Below are positions 11,201 through 21,554 of a stretch of DNA of 64,000 nt, one piece after another. Under the pieces are notes generated by a model. The model did not search any database, was not told where the DNA came from, and was given only the letters and a program-made list of their open reading frames with translations. This DNA comes from Acholoe squamosa. Its lineage: Eukaryota > Annelida > Polychaeta > Phyllodocida > Polynoidae. The position numbers and the translations under genes are program-made. Positions within the stretch are counted from its first letter, which is position 1; the number at the start of each line of letters is the position of its first letter. Location of the stretch: positions 42,269,269 to 42,333,268 of the forward strand of contig OX439041.1 in the NCBI GenBank assembly GCA_949317995.1, written 5' to 3'.

Positions 11201-14200
11201 TGACAGTAGCGACAGCTCAGAGTCAGCGCCATCAGAACCTTCATCGGAGAGTGAGCTCAGCCTTTCAGAGAGTGATGACGACATTTCCGATGGAGACAGC
11301 GATGATAACCCATTTGGAAACGGCTCTGACAGCGATGATGGTGAGTTGTGATTGTTAGTGTACAAATTAATTTGCGAGGCCAAAGGTTGAAGTTATAGTC
11401 AAGTCATGTCTTAATTCAAATGGATTGACATTTATTTCTATCATGGGCCTTTCTATGGAGGTCTTGGTTCTATGATCATTCAGATTGTTGGTGGGGATCT
11501 TTGTGTAGCAAAAACTCTCCGTTTATTTGTTAACAGATCCATGGTTAAAGAAATCAAAAGCCTCGTCAAAAAAACCTAAGAAGGAGAAAGAAAAGAAGAA
11601 AAAGGAGAAGAAAGAGAAGAAGAAAAAGGAGAAGAAAAAGAAAAAGGAGAAGAAAAAGAAGAGAGACGACGACAGTGATGATGATATTGACAGTGAATTT
11701 GACAAAGCCTTGGAGGCTGCTGGTCTTAAAGGTGGCTCGATGGCGGGTGCTAACCGATTTGGTGCAAGTGAGTATCTAGTCTTCTCGAACTTAACTACAG
11801 TATTTTTGGCAAAGATGTCTAATTTCAAAGGTTCAGAAATTTATAAAATACCTGCCTTTTTCAGTCAATGCAAGGGAATTCTATTTCATTGTCCCTCCCC
11901 CTCCCCCAAGCTCTTTGCTGGACATTACACACACTGATTCCTCACTCCCCAGCAGTCTGGTGAGCTCTGGAATGTTAGATGCAGTACCGGGTACACCCCC
12001 ACCCCATATGGCACGAGATTGACTTCCCGGCCTACCCCTCCCCGCCCCATCCCACACCCTGCGCAGCTGTCGGAGTGAGCCATGGGGCAAGTATCAGCAC
12101 TCGGAACGCTCTGACGCCTTTCAGATGGCGTGAAGATATGCTCCCCTGCTATTGGCTGATTAGTCTGCGTTGATATAGAGTGGACAATTTCTTTAATCCA
12201 ATGCTAAATATTTCGGGATGATAATTATTTTACTGTAAACAGGTAAAAATGGGCATGTTTAGAACTCTAGATTTATTTCCCTATCAAATCCAAATGACAT
12301 CCCGCAGAAAGGTCATTCAAAATGGCCACCGATGTCACGTTGATCAAATGCCACAAAAAAAGAGTAATTTTTTAGTGTAACCACATATCAAAGATGAAAA
12401 TAACAGGTGTATGGTGAAGCACAGCATGCTCCATTCATCGCAAGCCAGAAGCCTTAGAAGGTCAGGTATCTATTGAGCAAATGACTAGATTACAAGGAGC
12501 TAATGATGCTACTGCACTTATTATCGCCCCGGAGCCCAGACAAGGAACAAGCCCCGCACAAGTCATACTGAAGGCTGTAGCCAAGTGTAGGACAGTTTGA
12601 CAGATCGGCGGATTGCCAGGTCCAGCGATTCAGCAGTGGGGCACAGTATGCCTAGATCCAGTGAATTGTAAAATGAACCATATTATAACACAATAGTGAA
12701 CCGCAAAATGACCCTATTTGGCAGTTAGTATGATTTTAATAAATTGGGGGTTCAGATCATCTTATGCTCCAAAGATTTGAAGAAATGGGGGGGGGAGGGG
12801 CGCTCTGCCAGAATGAGTATCTTTAAATCATAGGGAATAAAAGGAATGGTAGGTTGGTGTAATTCTGACGTATACATATATTCCAAAATCTGTCCAATTG
12901 TCGTAAAACTGTCCAATATAGTCCTATCAAATTCTGTCCAATTGTTCTGTTGAATCGTTCTGTCAAACTGTCCGTTCCCCATAGTAATGAATTGAGAGGT
13001 TGACAAGTGTTGTTACAATTTTTATTTTTATTGTTGACGATTGACGCAAAAACTGTCAGATTTTTTTGGGGGAAAAAAAAGGAAAAAGTATGATTTGTGG
13101 GGTAGTAGGCTACACTTCCTTGGAAACTCTGTCGTATAGTCTATGCAATCTATAGGCCCTAGGGCAGAATGGAGATGAGGTAAAGTATTTTCAGAGTTTT
13201 AGGCCAATACCTGACATCTCTGTTTTGGTGATATATCCTTAAAGATCTCATTCTCTGAAAGAGGACTTTAAGAGTGAAGAATTAAGAAAATTATGTTGTA
13301 TACTGAAATCTTTATCAACATTATTTAAACACCTTCATACATTATTTATCACTGTAAACCTGACCATATTGTATCATCTATACCGCTACTACATGTTACC
13401 ACCTGTACAATACCATAGAGGCATAGTTACATATACCGACACTAAGGGGTCGCGCCAGTTGCTCTTTGTATACACACTGTGTCCAGTCCTTAGACCAGAA
13501 TACGCTGCCTTACCATCAACACCTATACATTAAGACACTGTTCAATATGCTGGAATAAATACACCTTCACTGCTATCTGATATGAGGTCTTGTCCTATCG
13601 ATCATGCAAATTCATAGTACCGGTAGCTAACACAGACTGATTTGTTAACACTAATTAACATATATGTGGCCTTCATACTTATTGGAAGAGGCTCTAGTCT
13701 CTTCCATTGCATTCACATGGGAGGTCGATTGCACACGGAATCGGACAGTCCAATTACCCTTGAGTCGACCATTGCTCTTGTAGCACTAAATAGTACTGAA
13801 TAGCACTTAATAACTGCTGATAGATGGTCGAGTTATGGCAGTTTACCCAGCCTGTGCTGTGTGCAGATGGCATGCACCAATTCAACCCTCCCCACTCAAA
13901 ACTCGCCTACAGCTAAGCAATTATAGCCTGTACACTGTCCAGTCCGCATGCACCAATTCAACCCGCCCTCACCACTCAGAACTCGCCTAGAGCTACGTGA
14001 TAATAGCCTGTACACTGTCCAGTCCGTATGCACCAATTCAACCCACCCTCCCCTCTCAAAACTCACCTAGAACTACGTGATAATAGCCTGTACACTGTCC
14101 AGTCAACATGCACCAATTCAACCCGCCCTCACCACTCAGAACACGCCTAGAGCTACATGATAATAGCCTGTACACTGTCCATTCAACATGCACCAATTCA

Positions 14201-17200
14201 ACCTGCCCTCACCACTCATAGACTAAAAGTATCGATAACTTTGTTCCCATTGTGCAGATTTGAAAATAAAGACCGCCATGACGCTCGCCAGCTCGAGCTA
14301 CCCTTTATCTATAGGTCACACTATGGGAAACTCCTATTATTAAGGGAGATACGATTTATTTTGTAAAACTGCCAGTTCTTGGACCTCTCTGCCAGTGCCT
14401 GGACTGGCGTCTGCCCCGCTTCCCAAAAAAGCCTATATTTCGATCCATTCCTTCCTCAAACCTGCCCTTTTTCGCCGGTGACACTTAAAACAAATAGGTT
14501 TTGGCTGGAGGTAGGGCACAGGTGGACCAGCTCAGGCCGAAAAGGCTGCTAGTTAAAAAATTTATTTCGCTTATTCTTTTCCGAAACAAATTTTTTAGGG
14601 GGGGGCATGTTCTTTAGGGGATGAAACACCCCAGATTGATACCAAACATTCCATATCCATGCATATTATTTGCATAATTAGCAAAATTATCCAGTATCTT
14701 CATACTTTTTCATATATATATAGATGTGTGTCATTGCTCCCTTATAGAATTCATATGCTTGCAAGTATAAATTACTGACACCTAGTTGGGGTTTTGTCAA
14801 AATCCACATAGAACAGCCGCTCCTCAGTCTCGGTAGTATAGTGTGTATCGGCAAAGCATTACTGTAGTAATGAGTTTTTGGCTCATTCGAGAAGTATAGT
14901 ATGTATTGGCAAAGTTCTAATAGCATAAAAGACTAAATAGACTAAAAGTATCGATAACTTTGTTCCATTGTGCAGATCTGAAAATAAAGACTGCCATGAC
15001 GTTCGCCAGCTCGAGCTACCCTTTATCTATAGGTCACACTATGGGAAACTCCTATTATTAAGGGAGATACGATTTATTTTATAAATCTGCCAGTTCTTGG
15101 ACCTCTCTGCCAGTGCCTGGACTGGCGGCTGCCCCTGCGTCCCAAAAAAAGCCTATATTTTGATCCATTCCTTCCTCAAACCTACCCTTTTTCGCCGGTG
15201 ATACTTAAAACAGATAGGTTTTGGCTGGAGGTAGGGCACAGGTGGACCAGCTCAGGCTGAAAAGGCCGCTAGTTAAAAAATTTATTTCGATTATTCTTTT
15301 CCGAAACAAATTTTTTAGGGGGGCATGTTCTTTAGGGGGACGAAACACCCCAGATTGATACCAAACATTCCATATCCATGCATATTATTTGCATAATTAG
15401 CATAATTATCCAGTATCTTCATACTTTTCCATATATATAGATGTGTGTCATTGCTCCCTTATAGAATTCATATGCTTGCAAGTATAAATTACTGACACCT
15501 ATTTGGGGTTTTGACAAAAGTTTGTCTCAGTCCAAAATTTTATTTCGCTTAATTTCATAACAACACTTAGTCTACATATGTCAGTAACTACTCACAATTT
15601 GTCAGACACTAGTCAATATATGTCAGTAATTAGTTAATATATATTAGTAATTATTCACTATTTGTCAGCAATTAGTCAATACATGATAGTAGTTACTTAC
15701 ATTTTATCAGCATCTAGTCAATATATGTTAGTAATTGCTCACTATTGACAAATTTCTTAGGGGGGCATGTTCTTTAGGGGGATGAAACACCCCAGATTGA
15801 TACCAAACATTCCAAACATAGGGCGCAGGTGAACCGGCTAGTTAAAATACCAAACATTCTATATCAGTAATTACTCACTATTTGTCAGCAATCAGCCAAT
15901 ATATGCCAGTACTTAGTCATTATATAACAACACTTAGTCCATATATGTCAGGAAATACTCACAATTTGTCAGATATTAGTCAATATATGTCAGTAAGTAC
16001 TTGCCATTTATCAGCAATTAGTCAATATATATTAGTAATTACTCACTATTTGTCAGTAATTAGTCAATATATATATCAGTATTTACCCAATTTGTCAGCA
16101 ATTAATCAATATATGTGAGTACTTAGTCACTCTATATCAGCAATTATCAATACATGTCAGTATTTACTCACAATCTGTCAGCAATTAGTCAATATATAAC
16201 AGATAAATAGCCATTGTTTCAATTGTGCATCCTGCCTTGACTGGTATTTGTCGAAATATGTCAGTATCTATGGACTATTTGTCAGCAATTAGTTAATATA
16301 TGTTAGTAATTATTCACTATTTGTCAGCAATTAGTCAATACATGACAGTAGTTACTTAAATTTTATCAGCATTTAGTCAATATATGTTAGTAATTGCTCA
16401 CTATTGACTGATATCTGACAAATTGTGAGTAATTACTGACATATATATATATATATATGGACTAAGTGTTGTTTTATAAGACTAAGTACTGGCATATATT
16501 GACTGATTGCTGACATATATTGACTAATTGCTGACAAATAATGAGTAATTACTAACATATATTGACTAATTACTGACAAATAGTCCATACACAGTGACAT
16601 ATTTTGAAAAAAAAGTGTCACAGGTGAAAGACTCAGTCCTAAAGAACGGGCCTCAATTTCATGTCAAATGACACATTTTCTAGGGTGGACCGACAAATAT
16701 ACCGGTATATATATTGACTAATTGCTGACAATGATGGGTAATTATTGACATATGTGGATCAACATGGTAAAAGGTACGCCCGTGCACCCCCTACCGGGTG
16801 TACCTTTTACCATGTTGATCCACATATATTGACTAATTTCTGATAAATAGTGAGTACTTACTGACATATATTGACTAATTGCTGATAAAGTGAGTAATTA
16901 CTGACTAATTGCTGTTATAGTGACTAAGTACTAACATATATTGATATATTTTGACTAATCACTGACAAATTAGTCAAAATACATCAGTAATTACTCACTT
17001 TTTGTCAGCAATTAGTCCATATATGTCAGTAATTACTCACTATATATCAGCAATTAGTCAAAACATGTCAGTATTTACTCAGAATTCATCAGCAATTAGT
17101 CAATATATGTCAGTATTTGCTCGCATTTTAATGAATAAATGTTAGTAATTACTCACTAGCAATAGGTCAATATAATTATGTTAGTAATTTCTCACTATTT

Positions 17201-20200
17201 GTCAGCAATTAGTCAATATATGTTAGTACTTAATCGCTATATAACAGCAATTAGTAAATATATACGTCAGTAATTACTCACTTTGTTAGCAAGTAGTCAA
17301 TATATGTCAGTAATTACTCACTATTTATCAGAAATTAGTTAATATATGTCAATAATTACTCACTCTTTGTCAGCAATTAGTCATAATATGTCAGTAATTA
17401 GTCACTATTTGTCAGCACTTAGTCAAAACATGTCAGTACTTAGTCACTATTTGTCAGGAATTAGCCAAAATACATCAATACTTAGTCACTATTTGTTAGT
17501 AAATAGTCAAAATGTATCAGTAGCTCCATACTATCACTGACCACTTGTCAATTGACAGTTGACATTTGACATTGAAGCCTCTTCCTTAGGACTGAGTCCT
17601 TCACCTGTGACATTTTTGTTTAGGTCTTTCTTCATAAAAGTCCAATACTTTTCATGGATTAATAAAACTTGACAGTAATGTATTTCATCATCTTCTTCAG
17701 ATTCAAGAGCAGCCAATGCAGTTCTACCTGGAATGGATGCTGTCAACACAGCAGTAGAGATGAAGCGGGAATTACTCACACAGATAGAGATACTCGGCGA
17801 TTCCCTTCCTCCCAACACACTTGACCAGCTTATTGATGATCTGGGAGGGCCTGGTAATGTGGCAGAGGTGAGTGCCAAGAATTCATCAGTCCCATGAGGC
17901 CCTTCGGGCCTTAGGACGTTTAACAAATCAATCAATCTTGCGATGCATGATATTTCTAGATGTTCTGAATTCTAGAGCTAAGACATACCACGTTGTCTAA
18001 CAAATAACGGGCACTGATCTATTCTGTCATGAAAATTTTGTTCATTAAATGAAATAAAGTCTTTTTGAACTTAAAGGTATTAAGTGATATTCACTCTCTT
18101 TCCTCAGATGACGGGACGTAAAGGTCGTGTTGTCAGCACTGATGACGGTGTCCAATATGAGTCACGTAGTGAGGTCGATGCTCCGCTTGAGATCCTAAAT
18201 CTAACAGAGAAGCAGCGCTTCATGGATGGAGAGAAGAATGTCGCCATTATATCGGAGGCAGCCAGCTCAGGTATTTCACTCCAGGCTGATCGTCGTGCCA
18301 TCAACCAGCGACGGCGAGTCCACATGACACTGGAGCTGCCCTGGAGTGCTGACCGTGCCATCCAGCAGTTTGGTAAGTTAAAACTAGAGTATGCATTTGA
18401 TAAGCACAATGTATATCTAAGGCGTGAAAATGAGAGAGGTGTGCTTAGCTGTACCATGTACTTGCCTGAAAAAAATTATATTAAAAAAAATTACCAGTCT
18501 TGAGCAATGGATGTTCTTTCGTAACACTCAACTTTCTGTTTTAGGTCGAACACATAGATCAAACCAAGTTTCAGCCCCCGAATATGTCTTCATGATATCG
18601 GAACTTGCGGGAGAGCAAAGGTTTGCTGCAACGGTCGCCAAGAGACTTGAAAGTCTGGTGAGTATTAATCTTTGTCTGGTTGTGCCTAGTGTCTTATTAC
18701 CATTTGTCTTATTCTACTGCTTCCTTCTGCCTGAATGCTTGTGAAATATAATTTTGTTAATATTTTTAGGGTGCTCTTACACATGGTGACAGACGTGCAA
18801 CTGAGTCGCGAGACTTGAGTCGGTTCAATATTGACAACAAGTATGGACGAGCAGCTCTGGAGGCGGTGATGAAGTCTGTGTTACACATTGAATCGCCCAT
18901 CGTGCCCCCACCTGACAACTATCCTGGTGACTTCTTTGAAGGTATGTCCCTATAAAATGTTTTGTAAATACAGGGTCACTGACATCATCAGCTGGTCAGT
19001 GATCTATAGTTAGAGGGCAGTTTGTATGCAGGGGTAGACACTAACGCTGGCCCAGGAGCCAGTGGCCCGTGATTTTACCCCTGGGCCCGTGGTTTTTCTG
19101 AAAAACATTTCTCTTAAACATAGCTCAGACAGGACTATGAGCCACCCGGTCCCAAAAAAATACTGATATGCATTGTCTCTTTTTGTTTAGATGTTCGAGT
19201 AGCCTTGATTGGGGTCGGTCTCGTAAACTTTGACGAGAGGATTGGCGTTCCAACACTGGAGAAGGACTACAACAACATAAGTAAATTCCTGAACAGGATC
19301 CTTGGTATTACAGTGGAGCTGCAGAATGCTCTTTTCCGCTACTTTACCGAAACCCTCACAACCATTATATTACAGGCCAAGCGTAATGGACGATGGGACA
19401 TGGGTATTCTAGGTAAGGACTTTTCTCATGGCAAATCAGAAGTTATAAATTGAGAAATGCAACTCAATAGCTTGTTTTGAAGCCTTTAATTTCGGTGATT
19501 TTGAAAGTATCCAAAGAATTTTAGTGCCCATTAAACTAGCAAGCATCACTTGAATTTGAGTTTAAAACTGATCTTGCTACGAATCAATACGTGTCTTTTC
19601 TTGTTTCAGATCTGGGTGGTGGTGGTGAAAATGTGAGGAAGCTCTCGAGCAAGAACTTCACAAGTAACTTCTCTGGCACACCTGTACGCACAACGCTGCA
19701 CTCTGTGAGTGTTGAGCGGGGCTTAACGTGGGAGAAGGCCTTCTTAATGTGGCGAGAGCATGCAGGACCTGATGATGGGTTCTACCTCTCAGCCCAGGTA
19801 AGCAACAGTAATAGATATGCACATAATAGGCATTGTAAATATAATGACCCGGGGGTATTGTAAATAACTGAGGCAGTATAGTTAGATGTGTATATATATA
19901 TATCATATAGTGCCCGTGAATTAAAAAAATTATATTGAAAACACTCAAAATCACTTTCAGTCTATAATAACAGCAATCAACCACTTGTATTTCAGGTTCG
20001 AAATGCCAAACGGACAGCAATGTTGGTTATCGCCATGTCTGGGCGCCGCAAGGAGAGGCTGTACTCTGTCTACAGACCTAACACAGGTCTACAACTCCGT
20101 GCTGAGAGCCTTGATAAAATCAAGGCGACATATAGGAAGGTAAAGCATCAAAGTTATTCGTCCTTGAGTTCATTGCAGAAAAATAAAGTTCTCATGGTGT

Positions 20201-21554
20201 CCAGAATTTCCATTCTAATACTGGGATAATCTTGAGAGCTTTAGATTTATGTATGATACATATTGATTCCAGGTGCTTCCGGATGATGCACAGCCATACT
20301 GGCAGGACCAGTTTGAGTTGTCAGCCTCAGTATGCAGCCATGCGTACTGGCGTGGGAACTGTAAGAGGGCAAGCGTTGGTTTACCGTGTGAGGTTGGTGT
20401 GCGTTGCAGGACCTACCATATCCTTGGAGGATCGGTGCTTGGTTGTTGGACCAAGGTGGAAGCAGTTCTCGCCTCACTGCCTGGAGGCCATGCCTCCAGA
20501 ATGCAGATCATACGTATTCGTACTGATGACGGGGAGAGGATTGTTGGTACGTATCTTTAACAATTCTGCTTGAAATAGCCTTTGTGGTAGGCATAGCTGT
20601 CTCTACTAAAATGTACATCTCAATCAGTAATTCCTTTTATCAATAAAATATCTGTGTCACTAGTGTGCTCCTAGAAATCATAAAACAATAAGGACGTCAG
20701 GAAAACCCTGTCATTTGTGAAAAAAAATGTGGGAGATCATTATCTTTGCTGAGAGGCTTGTGATAATTATTTTTGCCATGTGGGTGGCATGTGATAATTA
20801 TTTTTGCCTAAATAAGTGATGAAATAAGCAGGGATGTAAGTCTTCAGGGATTTCCCTGATTTCAGGGATTTTCATGTCCCGAAAACCTATACATTCCTAT
20901 ACAAAACCTATGTTTAAGGGGTTTAGTGACTTCCATCCCTGAATAAGTCATAAGGCCCAAACACAGTCTTTAACAACCCTAGAACTCATTTTCTGCGGAT
21001 TTTTAAAAAAACACCTACAAAACCCTGACTAGAGGAGGATGACAGATCATCTTAATGCACTAATGTTCTAAAGCAGTAATGCATTCAGACCCAAAATGTT
21101 CTCCAATAAAAAAAAATGTGCATAAATTCAACTAACAATTGTTAATGTTCTGTCTTCTTCAGGCACCCTAGTCCCAGATGCAGCCATTCTGCCACTCACC
21201 ACTCTCCTATCACAGGATGTAACCAAAAATCCAGGTACTGGAGGAGCAGGCTTCTCTGGAGGTTCTTCTGCAGGGACCTCCTTCCACCACAGCCCGTCAG
21301 CACCCAACCTTGCCATCTTTAAACCAAAACCATCACCAGTCTCCTCATCAGCAGCCAATCGCCAGCCGTTCAGCCCACTTGGCCTGTCTCGCTCTGCCAG
21401 TACAAACTCTTTCCAAGCTGAATTTGCAAACTCAATTGGAATAGGCGCTCTTTCGCCTGCTAATGGTGATGCAGTGCGCAGCCCACTGACACAAAACCAG
21501 ACTTCAAATAGCAAGCCAGCCATCAGCCACCTCAGTATGCCCATGTTGCTATGA
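3688..21554 (+). CDS. SBNO1: Strawberry notch (SBNO) orthologue, 20 exons, 5' end missing
   Basis: Nuclear DExD/H-helicase-like coregulator; Drosophila sno acts in Notch and EGFR signalling. Exons: 3688-5268, 5935-6061, 6480-6774, 7076-7166, 8193-8354, 8614-8855, 9055-9208, 10356-10538, 10756-10853, 11000-11340, 11537-11767, 17701-17867, 18108-18372, 18545-18657, 18770-18941, 19191-19412, 19610-19797, 19996-20139, 20273-20546, 21163-21554 (TGA 21552-21554). Every junction has an AG acceptor and GT donor with matching phase; the sum is 5,442 nt, or 1,813 residues plus stop. Motifs: Walker [12 protein letters not shown] (residue about 640), DECH box (about 756), SATG, and [10 protein letters not shown] motif VI (about 1313). 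Human SBNO1 is about 1,390 residues; the excess here is mainly the large N-terminal repeat exon. The reading frame enters 3688 from an acceptor at 3686-3687, so at least one upstream exon is missing. Orthology to SBNO1 rather than SBNO2 is not resolved; invertebrates usually have one gene. Confidence 0.97.
6480..10853 (+). other. SBNO1: SBNO AAA_34 (P-loop helicase-like) exons
   Basis: Seven exons encode the conserved ATPase half. In order: [10 protein letters not shown] and PPDVWY (6500s), Walker [12 protein letters not shown] with [10 protein letters not shown] (6690-6750), [14 protein letters not shown] (7080s), [12 protein letters not shown] and [14 protein letters not shown] (8240-8330), the DECH box with [17 protein letters not shown] (8614-8690), [15 protein letters not shown] (8740-8780), [13 protein letters not shown] (9080-9130), and [25 protein letters not shown] (10395-10465). 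Spacing and order match metazoan SBNO. The N-terminal side of this block is joined to the repeat exon by 5935-6061, which encodes an acidic stretch and [13 protein letters not shown]. Confidence 0.95.
7182..7993. mobile_element. Harbinger-like MITE, 812 bp, in an SBNO intron
   Basis: A perfect 23-bp terminal inverted repeat is visible: left arm 7182-7204 starts ggctgcataaaattg, and right arm 7971-7993 is its exact reverse complement. A 3-bp direct repeat TTA flanks the element (7179-7181 and 7994-7996). A 3-bp T/A-rich target duplication is typical of PIF/Harbinger. The interior has no recognisable transposase. A palindrome 'agcccctataggggct' lies at 7785-7800. Confidence 0.85.
11000..11767 (+). 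other. SBNO1: SBNO charged linker: acidic Ser/Asp exon plus Lys/Glu exon
   Basis: Exon 11000-11340 starts with the conserved [18 protein letters not shown] and then turns into a long Ser/Asp/Glu tract. Exon 11537-11767 opens with DPWLKK and is a nearly pure lysine/glutamate run of about 35 residues followed by an acidic [13 protein letters not shown]. Vertebrate SBNO1 has a similar acidic-then-basic linker at this place, so the layout is conserved though the sequence is not. It probably forms an unstructured or single-helix linker between the two helicase halves. Confidence 0.9.
11768..13871. other. First part of a 5.9-kb SBNO intron, no gene seen
   Basis: Non-coding. The only structure noted is a short run of 'ctgtccaatt' variants at about 12888-12975. 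The intron donor is 11768-11769 and the acceptor is 17699-17700; the codon AAT is split across it. Confidence 0.6.
13872..14218 (+). repeat. 80-bp minisatellite, about 4.3 units
   Basis: The landmark 'atgcaccaattcaaccc' starts at 13872, 13948, 14028, 14108 and 14188, giving spacings of 76, 80, 80 and 80 bp. Units share 'agctacgtgataatagcctg' and 'tacactgtccagtc'. The array stops abruptly at the first base of repeat A copy 2. Confidence 0.93.
14219..15520 (+). repeat. Dispersed repeat A, two tandem copies 720 bp apart
   Basis: 'gactaaaagtatcgataact' starts at 14219 and again at 14939, and the following 580 bp are nearly identical. Shared landmarks include 'gcagatytgaaaataaaga', 'tcgagctaccctttatctat', 'ggtagggcacaggtggacca' and 'atttgcataattagca'. 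A third partial piece lies at 15745-15845. The copies sit inside the large SBNO intron. Confidence 0.9.
15540..17530. repeat. 21-bp minisatellite array with an inverted middle block
   Basis: The array alternates two 21-bp half-units, 'tatgtcagtaattactcact' and 'atttgtcagcaattagtcaa' types, giving a 42-bp dimer. The direction is forward at about 15540-16400, reversed at about 16400-16975 and forward again to 17530. Because the unit is a multiple of 3, translation gives spurious heptad peptides on both strands. The same array occurs at 61310-62790, again after repeat A. Confidence 0.95.
16751..16826. repeat. Perfect 27-bp hairpin with 22-nt loop
   Basis: The left arm 16751-16777 ('tatgtggatcaacatggtaa' then 'aaggtac') pairs perfectly with 16800-16826. 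The loop has its own cccg/cggg pairing potential. It interrupts the reversed block of the 21-bp array and is the only unrelated sequence in it, so it may be a tiny foldback insertion. Confidence 0.9.
17891..17937 (+). mobile_element. 3' tail fragment of a non-LTR retrotransposon
   Basis: 'aggcccttcgggccttagg' is followed by 'acgtttaacaaatcaatcaatc'. An (aatc)n end like this matches the style of the 3' tail of the retroelement at 59460-60095 ('aaacacaaatcaatcaatca'). It lies 24 bp after an SBNO splice donor. Only the tail remains. Confidence 0.55.
19029..19105 (+). mobile_element. Fragment of the CAGGGGTAGAC element
   Basis: 'caggggtagacactaacgct' followed by ggcccaggagccagtggccc matches the left end of the 355-bp element at 37641-37995. 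The right end is not seen, so this is a truncated copy in an SBNO intron. Confidence 0.65.
20829..20941. mobile_element. hAT-like MITE 'CAGGGATGTAAG', copy 1 (113 bp)
   Basis: It begins cagggatgtaagtcttcagg and ends gacttccatccctg, so its ends are inverted repeats. The direct repeat AATAAG flanks it (20823-20828 and 20942-20947). Other copies are at 29872-30014, 38350-38531 and 57227-57399. CAGGG ends and 6-8 bp duplications are the hAT pattern. Confidence 0.85.

Larger units (their letters stand above)
18108..21554 (+). other. SBNO1: SBNO helicase-C-like domain and C-terminal tail exons
   Basis: Nine exons. Exon 18108-18372 opens MTGRKGRVV and holds [29 protein letters not shown] and [17 protein letters not shown]. 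Exon 18545-18657 carries GRTHRSNQ and [19 protein letters not shown]. Later exons carry [26 protein letters not shown]-type, [30 protein letters not shown] and [13 protein letters not shown], all in the SBNO order. The last exon (21163-21554) is Ser/Pro-rich without a recognised domain and ends MLL followed by TGA. Confidence 0.95.

Noticed and set aside
15882-16118. Open frames with ISQYMSV-type heptads
   Set aside because: Translation of the other 21-bp minisatellite; same reasoning.
15540-17530. Possible CRISPR array from regularly spaced repeats
   Set aside because: Eukaryotic locus, units are contiguous without unique spacers, and no cas genes are present.
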